Assembly: GCA_030605745.1 (NCBI GenBank)
Contig: JAUWHT010000255.1
Coordinates: forward strand, 1-21,900
Reading direction: 5' to 3'
DNA length: 21,900 bases
Origin: Pirellulales bacterium
GTDB lineage: Bacteria; Planctomycetota; Planctomycetia; Pirellulales; Thermoguttaceae
Both the position numbers and the translations under genes were made by a program. Of the stretch, positions 1 through 12,000 are shown one piece after another (positions within the stretch are counted from its first letter, which is position 1; every line of letters begins with the position of its first letter). Below the pieces are notes generated by a model. It did no database searches. It saw nothing but the letters and a program-made list of their open reading frames with translations, and was not told where the DNA came from.

Positions 1-3000
1 CCCAACCCTGGGGGCGGTGCCACGTCGGGGTCGTCGGACCGCAACTGTCCGAACAGGTCCTTATCCGGCGCCAGGATCGGTGACTCGGCAATTCCGAGCG
101 GATCTCTGACGGTCGTCATTTCCGCCCGATCCGGCAGCGAGTTAACCGAGCTGTCAATGGCCCTGGATCCCGCGGCCAGGTAGAAGTTCCCGTGTGTGCT
201 ATCAACAAACAGCGGCTCATCGTACGCCAGGTCCAGGTAGAACTCGCCCAGATCGCCGGTGTTGGTATTCTGGATGTTGTGCTGGTAGGCTATGGCTCCG
301 ACGATCGTCGATCCGCAAGTGCCGTCGATGGAAATGCCGGTATTCAGTCCGGCGACGATGTTGTTCAGCAGCGTGGGGCTGGCGTTCTCGGTGACCAGGA
401 TGCCTGTGCCCACCGACTGCTGGCTGCCGTAGATTGTGTTGTTCACCAGCCGACCGAACGGCACCGAGGCTATTGGAGTCCCGTCGGGGTTGGCGTCGCC
501 GCTGAAGTGGATCCCGCCGCTGCCGCCCAGCGCGATCAGGTTGTTCTCGATCACCACGCTGGGCACCAGGCGCTCCTGGTTGACTTCGCGCAGCGGCCGA
601 ACCGGGCTGGGATGGGCCAGGTTGGCATCGGTGTCACGCTGGCCGGCGTCGACCACAATGCCGAACTCGGCCGAGTTGAAGATCTGGTTGGCCTCGATGA
701 TGACCTGGCCCTGATCACGATCGTGGTTCCCATCGCCCAAGCCACGCACGGGGACCGGAATGATGAACATGCCCATAGGAATCAATATGATCTCCAGCTC
801 ACCGAACCGGTCGTAATCGATGTCTGCGACGTCGGCCGCGTCGAACAGATCGACCCGCTCGCTGGTCTCGATCGAGGAGGCCGTGACGCTGAGGCTGGTG
901 GTTGCGTTGATCACTTCGGCGATCATGCCACCGATCTCGGCGGCGGTTTCCAAGCCGGTGTAGACGATCGGTACGCCAGTTCCGATTTGCGCAAGCCCGT
1001 CGAGCACGAACTCGAACTCAACCACGTTCAACCCGTCGTTGATCGTGAACGTATCGCCATGGTCGATGTCAACGTCTCCGCTATCGTCGGTCGGAACCAC
1101 CAACGTAAATGCCTCTGCGTGCCGGTCGTTGGTATCGAACGACCGCACCAAGAACAATTCCTCCGGGTCTATCGAATCGAATACCCCATATTCGGCCCCG
1201 GTGCGAATCTCTAGTTGATAATGGCCTACGGTCGTAACCGGCCAATCGACTTCCAAGGGAACGAACGTGGTACCAGGCGTCGCACCGGTGACCATATCGC
1301 CATGTTCGGCGAAACCGACAATGATGTCGTCGATGTAGAACCCTTCATAACGGTTGTCTTGGCCGCGCCGGAAGTTGTGGAAACGGTCGTAGGTAGGCGG
1401 AGGGTCCGGGTGGTCGCCACGCAAGTAATCCGAGTACGCAAGCGGACCGGCATCGACCACCACGTGGCCGATTATGTGAAGCAGGCTTTCGTCCAGCTTC
1501 ACGGAGGTGTACAGACCGGGAACGTCCGTGCCGGTGGTGAAGACGCTGTCCATCACCGTGGCCATCGCCTCTGCCACCTCATCGGCGGTCATCTCGATGG
1601 TAATCGGAACCGGGACGCTGCCGGGCTCGACGCCGATTCCGTTGCCTTCGAGGCCGACTGCGTTAAGCGGCGAAGACAATGTTACGTTCACTGCCCCCTC
1701 GAGGCTGACGCGGTGCTGGTAGACTACCGGTGTGACGTTCAGACCGCTGCCAGTAACTGCGTTGGTAATCAATTGGGCAACGTCAAGCGGATTGTCGAGC
1801 GGGCCGATCACGATCGGTACGTTGCCGGGCGTGACACCGTCGGCGGCCGTGTCGAACTCGAAGGTCACAGGGAGGTTGATCCCGTCATCGACCGAGAACC
1901 ACTCGCCGTCCGGGATCGCCACCACTCCCGCCCCGGAAGGCGCCACCAGCACGGCACCCAACTCGAACTCGAACGTGTACGTGGCGGTGCCGTCGAGGGT
2001 GCTGACGATGAATTGCTCGGCGTCGTACAGTTCCCAGCCGGGCAAGGCCGTCAGATAAGCGCCGGTGAGCATACCCGTGTCGAAACCATCCCCGACGTGC
2101 ATGTCGCTAGCGGTGCTGAAATCGAACCGCAACCGAACGTTCTCCATTCCGGCGTATTCGCTGATGTCGATCCGTACCTGACGCCACTGGCCGTTACCGT
2201 CGTACATCGGCATGGCCGTGTCCTCGATGTAATCGTCGTGCAAGTCAGTGTTGGTCGCGGCCAGCTTCCAATTGGCCCCGTCGGCGGTGACGTATACCCT
2301 GGCGGAGTCGAATATTGTGGAATCGTCGGACTCCAGGAAGTAGTTGACGTAAACGGTCGGCCGGTCGGCCCAATCGTATCCGACCAGGCTGAACGGATCG
2401 GTACTCAGGCTTCCATAAGCGCCGCCCGGCATGTCGTACGACTGGTACACTTCGGCGTTGTGGTGGTAGTAATCCGTGGCGCCAGGCTGGTGTTCTTTGT
2501 ACAGGTCGGTTGTTGGGTCTTCCAGGCCGAAGTAGAAGCTGAGGTCGCCATCGATTGGGTATTCGTCATTCGGCAGCGGCACTCGGCTATAATCGTAGGT
2601 CGTATTGACCCCGTGGCCCGTATCGTTCCATCGCCGTTCGGTCTTGTGCCAGAGGTTGTAGTCGATGTTGGAGAAGTCCACGCCGGCGACGCCCATCAGC
2701 GGAGTCCCAGTGACGTTATGGGTGAGTTGGACGTGGCTTTCCCCGTCAAGGAAGATCGGCTGTAAGCCGCCGCCGGTATTGAAGGCATAGAGCACCCCGC
2801 CGGCGTCGGTAGCGAACAGCATATTGGCATAGTAGGTGTTTTCCACGGTGGGCGGTCCGGCGGCCAGGCCGCTGAACTCGATTCCCGCCGTCCCGGAAGT
2901 AATGGTGGTGATGTATCGCAGGCGTGCCCCGACGCCGGTCGGCACCACCGTATTCGGGCCCTCGTACCCGGTGGCTTCGTCCCCGAGCGGGAAGGGCCGC

Positions 3001-6000
3001 AGGGCGTACGAATCGTAGTTGACGACCTCGTACAGCCCGCCCGCATCGCTAACGGCATACAGCGTGCCGCCGATAAAGGCCATGCCCGTAATGTCTCCGC
3101 CCGGGCCGTCGCCCTCGACCAGAAGCGGCGGGTCGACGGCTATGCTTTGCAGGTGGTCGAGCAACACGGCATTGCCGGCGGGGGTTGCCGTGGCGGCGAA
3201 GCCGGCAGCGTTGATGGCCGCTGCAATGGCATTGACCAGGACCTGGCTGTCGTCATTGGCGTGGAAGGGGACGGGAATGTCTGAGGTGATGCCGTGCCCG
3301 CTTCCCGCAACGTGGGTGAAGGAAGGCACGCCGGCAAAATTGAACGCGATCGCGTGGTAGAAGGTCAATCGGTCGCCCAGCGAACCACCGTCTTCCCGGT
3401 CGGCGTAGCCTGCGTCGATCAGCGGCAGAGTCGCCTCCACGACGTTAACGATTTCCGCTCCGAAGGCAGGCTGCGAACTCGTTTCTTCAAACTCGACGGC
3501 GACATTCGTACCAGTCACCCCGTACCACCCCTCGGTGAAAATGGAATAAGGAAGAGGACTGGGGATGTCCACGTCGTCGTCACTGACCAGGGAGATACGA
3601 CTTGGCTGGCTGTTGTCCATGCTGGCAACCACCTCGAACCCCTGGGCATTGATCGCGTCGACCACCGCTTCGGCCACGTCTTGGACCGAGTCACCCGCAC
3701 CAAACTCAACTGCCACGTTGCCGCCCGAGGTAGTGCTGTCGTTGTCAAACTCGAAAGTTACATCGGCGCCTTCGGTGTCTTCGATGGTGAACGTATCTCC
3801 GTCGGTCAACGTGCCGCCGTGGCCCACGATAAGCACCGGACCGCTGTCGAACTCGAAGGTCACGGCCCCGGTGCCGTCGTCAAGCGTGAAGGTCTCGCCG
3901 TCGCGGACCGCCAGCGGACCGGTCGGGTCCATGTTCACGTCGGCCCCGCAGTCGAACTCGAAGACCAGCGTCACGCCGTTTTCGTCGACAATGGTGAACG
4001 TCATCCCGTCCAGCACGTCGCCCGGATCGTCGAACGGATCGCCGATCGTGTCGGTGGCGTCCGGTGGGATAATTGTGGGGCTGGTCAGCAGCCGGGCCAG
4101 GGGAACGATGTTGGTAGGCAGCCGCGGGCTGCCGTCGCTGTCTTCATGGTCGATCGCGTTGCCGTCGCGATCGAAGTGGTACAGCAGGTTCGTGGTGTAC
4201 AGCACCCCGGCCCCGGGCAGCCGGTTTCCTACCGCGTAGACACGTTGCCGCACGGCGTTCGGCTCATGGGCCAGGGCCTCGAAATCAACGCCCGAGTTCT
4301 GCTCGACCAGGTTGCCGTCGAGGTCAAGCTCGTAGGTGATGATCCCGTCGTGCTGGTTGTGCAGTAATATCTTGGCGTCGCCCGTGTCAAACCGGCGGTA
4401 CTGGCCGGCAGTAGTGGTCCAGTCGACGTCCGGCCAGGTGCCGTGCCGGGTGAAGGTGAATAGCTGCCCGTCGCTGCGCATGGCTATGTCGCCGTACGAG
4501 AGCAGCGGGTTGGTGACAGTATCGGGGAGGAAGTTTCTCCCGGTATCGGTTACGTCGGTCTCATACGCGCCGGTGAACGGATCAACCGTGAACAGGTCAT
4601 TATCCGTGTTCACGTACAATACCACATCGCCCAAGTGGAACGGATTGGCGTGCAGGTTCAGCGACTGGGTCCCCTCGTTCTCCTCGTAGAATATCTTCGA
4701 CAGGTCGGTTGCCTCGATATGGTCCTCGGCAATGCGTCTGATCGAGTTGACCGGCTCGCGACGCAACAACGCTTGATCGTCCAGCGCTCCGGGGTACATC
4801 CCTTGCCCGGTAACGGCAACGTAGTAGGTCACGTTGTTGCCGGCCGGCAGGTAGGCGGAGCCGATGTATGGGTCGTGCTTACCGACCGAACCGCGTAACA
4901 GGTCGGCCATATCCGCGCCTTCCAGCGGGCGAGGCTGGTCGTCGGTAATGTTGGAATCGCCGCCGATCAGGATCAGCTTACCCGTCGCGTCGAAGACCCA
5001 GATGATTGCGTCTGGCCGGCCCATGCCGTCGGCGTAGTCGATGTCGAATATAGTGGCCCAGTTCGTCTCAGTCTTGTCGAGACAGCAAAGGGTCTGGATT
5101 TTCACCGGGTCCACCTCGAACTTGTACCAGTCGACGTCTTCCTCCGAACCGAGATATCCGCTGACACCGATGGCGCTTTGGTCGGACGCAAGGAGATTCC
5201 CGATGTTCTGAGCGGTGGCGAAGGTATCGTTGCCCTCGACCTCGGTCGTTTCGCCCGTCAGCGGCGAGTGGTTCAGCATCCCCAGCGCCTCGATCCCGTT
5301 GGTGGCGTAATGGATGCTGGCATGTCGGACGGTCGAGCCGGGGAACTCCTGCATCTCGCGCAGCCGCAGTTGCAACTGGTACAAGCCCCTGGTCCGGTCG
5401 GGTCGGGTAAGAGACATTGTGGTGGCGCCCGGGTTCAACTCGGCGTCCATCCCGTCGATATTCACGTTTTCCTTCGAGTCGATCCCCGCGGTCAGGTCCA
5501 AGCCCGGGGTGGAGTGGGCCTTGTTGATGGCATCCACTATCGCCTGTGCGATCTCGTCGCTAGTGTCATCCTCATGGAAAGCGATTTCGACCGCCTCCGC
5601 GTTGGCGAGTTCCCCAGGGGCGCCGGAATTGAACTCGAAGGACACCTCGTTGATACCGTCGCTCAAGGTGATACCGTCGCTCAAGGTGAACCAATCCTCG
5701 TCCTGTATCTGCGAGCCGTCCGGGACGTTCTCCAACCGCCGAGACTCACCGCTCCGCACCCGCACGTAGTACGGCCTGGTCTGTCCCTCGGGTCCGGGCA
5801 ACACCAGTCGCATCCCGGCCTCCCGGGCGTTCTGCGTGTAGTAGTCCTTGATCTCCCACGCATCGCGGTCCATCGTCCGCCGGGTAACCATGTAGGAGTC
5901 GTCGTCGACCAGCTCGTCCTCCGAGTTGTCCGAGCGGACCAGCACGTTCCCGTTGGCGTCGATCAGTTCGATGACCGTATCCAGCGCGTATCTCGAGCGG

Positions 6001-9000
6001 TCGATGTCCAGCCATATCTCGGTGCCCGCCTTGGCGTTGAAGGTGTAGACGTCCACGTCGGCGGTGTCGTCGAAGCGGATGGCGCCGTGGACCTCGAAGC
6101 CCAGCCGCAGGTTCTCGTCACCGGCCTTTTCTCTCGGTCCCAGGTCGCCGATGTACTGGGCCGTCAGCGGACTGCCGTTGGGGTCCTCGTCGGTCCCGTA
6201 GGGCTCTTCCAACTCGTTGATTACCGCGACGTTGCGGTCATTGCTGTAAGGCTCCAGCCTCACGCTCCGCCACGCGCCGGGCTGTGGAATATCCACACGG
6301 TTGTCCGTGTCGTTTTGCGGCTCGCCGAACGGATCCAGGCCAGCGCCAAAACTGTCGTCGGCCAGCGCGGTCAATATCACCGGGTATCCCGGGGTGCCGA
6401 TGATCTGGAGCGTTCCGCCGATCCGATCGTCGATTTCCTGCGTTGTGCCGACGGCCGTGAAGCCGGCATCGTTGCCGAGGAGCTTTACGACCAGGCTTTC
6501 GGTCGCGCTGCTTTGCAGGCGCAATCCGCTGTAGGTATGGTGATTGGGCACGACGATTTCATCCTGCACCACGTGCACGATATCGGTGTCGTCCCAAATG
6601 ACCTCGGTAGTAAGCGTGCCGCCGCGGACTATCATGCCGTTGATGTCGTTCCCACCCAACCGGTTTCCGCGAAGCAGTGGGCCATAGTTGTGGTCGTACC
6701 GCTCGATAGTGTCGACCCGGCCGGTGCTGCGTCCCCAGTCGGGAACAGCGGTCGAGTTGAGCGCATTGACGTTGATGTTGACCACCGGTCCGGCGTTGTC
6801 GCGGAAGATGTTGCCCACTATCACCGGCTGCGCGCCGCGGACGAAGACCGTTGAGGCGCTGGTCGGGGGCCGTCCGTTCCGGGCGCCGCTGCCGCCGGGG
6901 GCATTGTCTTCCAGCGTGCTGTTGGCCACGCGAACGAAGGCCTGGTGTATCTCGATCGGGTTGAACCGGGCGAACCCGCCCTCGATGCTGGTGGTTCCGC
7001 CGGCATGGGCGATCACAGCATGGTCGAGGCTTCCGCGGGCAACCGGCCCGAAGTACAGTCCGGCCCAATCGCCGGCGTTCGGCCCGACGTCGGCCGGATC
7101 CTCGACCGTGGCGAACGTACCACCCGCCCCGTAGCGGGCATCCAGAAGCGACACCATCACCACCGGATGGCCGACCGTTCCCTCGGCGATCAACTGGGCG
7201 CCTATCTCGGTCTCGATCCGCGACCCGTCGAGCTTGACGACCACACCCGGGTCGATAGCCAACCGGGCATTGGTTCGGGCCGTCACCAGGCCCGTATCGG
7301 CGTCAAAGATCGGTCCGCCCGGGTTGCCGTCGATTACCAGGTTCTCGGACACCACGTGGACAATGTCCGTGTCGTCGAACCGGGCGGTCACCTCCAACTC
7401 GTCCAGCGGTTTGCCGGCCTCGGTGCGAATCCGCACGAAGATGCCGTTGACTGTGTTTTGCAGCAGCCGGTTGCCGTGGATGTCGGGCCCCACCCGATCA
7501 TAGTCGGCCGTGTACGTGTCGCTTTGGAACTTCGTATCCAGGAAACTGTTCGGATCGGCCGACATGGCCGCATCGGCACTGGTGGTGATTACGTTGAACG
7601 AAAGGGTGGGTCGTGCCTCGACCAGGTGGATCGGGTTGTAGGTGCCGAGGATCGAATCGACCAGCACCTCGCCGCCGCCGTATGTGATCTGGGCATGGTT
7701 GACGTAGTTCAGAAAGATCCCTTCGTCTTCCAGGATCATCCGGCTGCCGTAGGCCCGATCCAGGTCATTGCGCATCACCAGGCCGCCCCAATCGCCCTCG
7801 TATGGCACAGTGGTCCGCTCCGGCTCGGTGTCGAGGCCGATCAGCTCGTCGTGGTACGAGGTGAAGTAAACGCTGTGCTCGGGCGTGCCCAACACCTGCA
7901 CGTGTCCCAGGCTGCGGTCGATCTCCATGGCCGAGCTACCCGCGTCGATGTTGGCCGCGCGGAGCTTAAATATCGCGTCGGCGTCGATCATCACCGTGAC
8001 TCCTTGCGGAATCTCCAGCCTCCAGCCATCGTCCAACTCATTGCCGAGCAGGCCGAAACCGATTTCGTAGGCGAAGTTGTCGCGTACCGTGTTCAGGGCC
8101 CCGTCATCGCCGGAATTGCCTACGATCCGCACGATGTCGCCGGGATCTGCATTCGCGAAGGCTATGTCAATGTCGGTGTACGGATCCTCGAGCGTACCCG
8201 ACCCCGGAGGCGCCTCGAATTCGGGGTCATGCGGGTCTTTGCCAGCCTCGATGGCCTGCTTCCAGAGGAGACCTTGCTCGAGCTTGTCCACAAACAGGGT
8301 GTCGTCGAGCGTTTGGGCATTGAACCAGAAGTTGTACACCCCGGCCGGGTACCCGTCCGCATCGCCGTCGAAGAAGGTTCCCGTAGTATCGACCAGGTGC
8401 TCGGTTACCTCGGGCGCGAAGTTTACGCGCAGCTCGTAGCCTCCCTGGGTTGTTCCGCCGATGCCCGTGTCTTCGATGATCGGATCGTAATCGGTGTTTC
8501 CAGTGCTGGTGACACCGATAAAGTAGGTTCCCGGGCCAAGCTGCAACTCGATGTAGGAATCTTCGCTGTAGTAGTCGTCGTTCCGGGCGATCACCCTGTA
8601 CCTTGTCTCGAACACACCTCCTTCCACCTCGAACTGGTACTCCTCGAAGAGCGTCAGCACGCTGTCCAACAGGCTGGAATCCTCCAGCCGCTCGGCGATC
8701 GTCTCGGCGCTGAACAGGCCGGGCGTATCCAGGGCAAACCGGTAGAGGTCGATGTCGTTGCTGTCCGGTCGCCATATATGTCGGCCGTTGACGATATCGT
8801 GATCGCCCGGGAAGACCGGTTCGGCAGATGTCTCGCTAAAATTGTCCGCTACGTTGCCGCCCATGATTGTAATCCGCGGCTGGTCGTAGGCATGGCCGTA
8901 CCCGAGCACGTGGCCGATCTCGTGCATGGCCACCTGGAACCAGAACCCGCCGTACTCGCTGTTGCCCCAATCCTCGGCGGCGTCCATGATGGCCATGTAG

Positions 9001-12000
9001 TCTTTGGCGCCAAGTCCGGCAATGCCACCGGGCTCACTGACGGCAAGCGGATTTAGGGCAGCCAAGTCCCCAGTCGCCACGATGAATCCCTCGCTGGTGG
9101 TCTCGAAGAACTGGACGCCCAGATAAGTGCCGTACAGTTCGAGGATTTCACGGGTCCGCTGTTTCTGGGCTTCGGTGATCAGGTTAAAGTACCCCCTTCC
9201 AAGATCGTCCCGGAAGTTGTACGCCAACGTCGACACGCCGGCCACAGTGTCGGCCGCATCCCAGCCGTCAATGAAGTGAGCCTCGACGATGATGTCGAAC
9301 GGCAGCTCGCGATGTCCCGGCTCGTCCATTGCGCCGGGCCATTCCAGGTCGTATGGTTTCGCCTCGATGCCGGCGGAAAGGATCACACTCTGGGCCGTCG
9401 CCCCGAAGCCCAAGGTTTCCAGGTCTTCGTTCGCCGTCTCGTAGCTGGAACCCGGACCCCCTGGATGCTCATACCATATTCCATCACCACCGAGCACCGG
9501 GTCCGGCGTGTGCGTCGAGGTGGTAACGATTTCCTCATACTCGTTGCCGATCCGCAGCCGGAAGTTGCCCGTGCCCAACAACAGGTCGTCCAGGTTCTCC
9601 AGGTCGTCGGCAAACGTGAGCACCGCCTTGTTCTCGGCGGCGGAGTAGACCACCGTGGTCGGGTTAATCTCGGCGTCGTCGGCCGGGTCCGCCGGATCAT
9701 TGATTGCGATAAGCTGATAAAATTCCACCGTCTGGGCCGAACCAACATCCAACTCGTCGTCGTTGAAGTAGACCTCGATCTGGTTGCGGGCCTGCTGAAG
9801 CACACCGGCGCCGTCCCGGCTGACCGGCTGGGGTACGACCGCGACCACCTGGGCGCCAAGGTCCAACTCGAACTGGATGACCAGGTCTTCGCCTTCGTTG
9901 AACGGGATGCCGAACATGTTCAGGAGTGCGTCGTCTCCGTCGCCGATGATCGTAATCCGGTACAGGTCGTCGGGCAGTGTCTCGGCAAAGCGCACCACGA
10001 CCTCGCACGGCCGCTCGCCAATGCCGATATAGCCGAACTCAACGTCCACGTCGTTGCCATTGTCGAAGATATCGTCGCCGCCGCTGCGTGTGATCCGGAT
10101 AGCGTCCAGGGTTGCCGGGTCGATTTCCTGGCCGTCCTCGAAGCGGAAGATGAGTTCCGTCGGGGCGACGTGGAAGATGGCGCCGTCCTCGAGCACGCCG
10201 CCCTCGTTGGGAATGATCGCAACCAGGTCCGGACCGACGCTGGCGTCGACCTGTCCGTAGATGGTCAGCTCCCACGAGTTGAAGGTGCCTTCGGCGCCGC
10301 CGACGAGGTCCCGAGCGCGCAAGGTCCAATCGCCGGCGGAATACTCTCCCCAATTGCGGACCGTGCTGAACGTCCAGTTGTCGTAGCCCGTGGTACTGAG
10401 CGGATCGTCGTGCACTTCGGCCAGGATCGACTCGGTTCCCTGCGGCGAGATGAGCACTACTTCCAGATCACCAAGGTACGCATGATCGGCGTCGAAAGTC
10501 ACTTCGACGTGCTCGATATTGGTCACATTGCCCGGCATTGCGATGACAGACGTAATTCCGAGGATGTCGTTGTCGGGAATGATCTGGTCAACGGGGATCA
10601 CACCGGAGGTGGCCGCCGTCTCGGGCAACACGTTTTCCCAGCCGTCGGCCAACTGGACGGCCGCCACCGCGTCGATCGCCCCGAACCCGTACTTGTGGTT
10701 GATGTGATACCCGGCGGTGTTGACAGCCCAGTCGGAGTCGGCCGGATCGTTCTGCTCGGCCGATTCGGCCAGGATGTACTGCACGTCGCGCCATGTGAGG
10801 TCCGCGTTGGCCTCCAGCATCAGCCCGATCACGCCGGAAACCAGCGGCGTGGCCGATGAGGTCCCGCCGAACCCGTCGGTGTAATCGCCCGGGTCGTAAC
10901 CAGCGGCGCCCGTCCGGTCGGTCGTCGTGATTCCCACGGTCTCGTTGTTCGAGTACGCGACGGTCATCAGGTTAGCGCCCGGTTCGGAGTAATACGGCTG
11001 GATGCCGTTGTGGTCGATCGCGCCGACGGCAATAGTGTATCGGGAGTTGGCATACCCGTCATAATTGGAATTGTCGCCATACTCCAGTCCGTTGCCGCCT
11101 GCCCAGGTATAGATGCTCCCTAACCCACCGCGGCCGCTGGTCACACCACCGTCGAGCGCTGCCAAGGTCGCCGGTCCTGGCCCCCAGATCGTGCCAATGT
11201 CCGGCGGTCCCCAACTGTTGTTGTAGATGTCGATCTCGTCGTACAAATACGTCAGCGCGGCGGCTTCCTGGGCATCGGTGGTGACGTCTGAAATCAGGCG
11301 CAGCCCTGCAAGTTCGGCCCCCGGCGCTGCGCCCGATACGCCGAGCAGGTTACTGCCCTCCGCAGCCGCCACCCCGGCGACCGCCGTGCCGTGATCGTCA
11401 AACGGGCCATCGGGAAACGGGTCGAGGTCGTCGTAATTGAAGTCGTAGCTCAGGTCCGAGCGGTACTGGTTGACCAGATCCTCGTGCGTGTACTCCAAGC
11501 CGTCGTCAACGATGCCGATGACCACGCCGGCGCCCAATACGGAATTCCAGGCCAACTCGACATTGGCGTCGGCCCCGGCTGTCCCGCCCGTTTGGCCTGT
11601 GTTTCTCAAATGCCACTGGTCCGAGAACAGTGGGTCGTTGGGAACCAGTCGAGCTTGCTGTTGGTGGGCGACCAGCGGGTAAAAATACTCTACGGCTTCG
11701 GCCGAGCCGAGCGCGTCGGCCGCATCCTGCCACCCTACGGTGGAAAACTGCCACAGAAAACCGTCCGGCAGGTACGGCGCTTCGCCCAACGAATCGGCGC
11801 CCAACTCGGCAGCCAACTCTTCCGAAGAAGCGCCTTCGGGAAGACCGACTACCCAACGATCCGTGGCGTCCAGCGCCTGTTCGGTGTAACGACCGAGGTC
11901 GGCGGCCCGCTCAATTGCGAGATCCAACTTGTGGCTGAGAAGATAGTTTTCATCCATGCCGGCGGGACTGATGCTTAGGAGCAATCGGTCCTCGAACTGT

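Noticed and set aside
192..10859. Long plus-strand open frames (192-1214, 1215-2765, 3294-4367, 5178-6854, 6945-9056, 9276-10859) that could be read as genes
   Set aside because: All lie in exact codon register opposite the giant minus-strand gene, where GC-rich codons rarely give antisense stops. Their translations show no domains, while the minus frame gives clear catalytic motifs.
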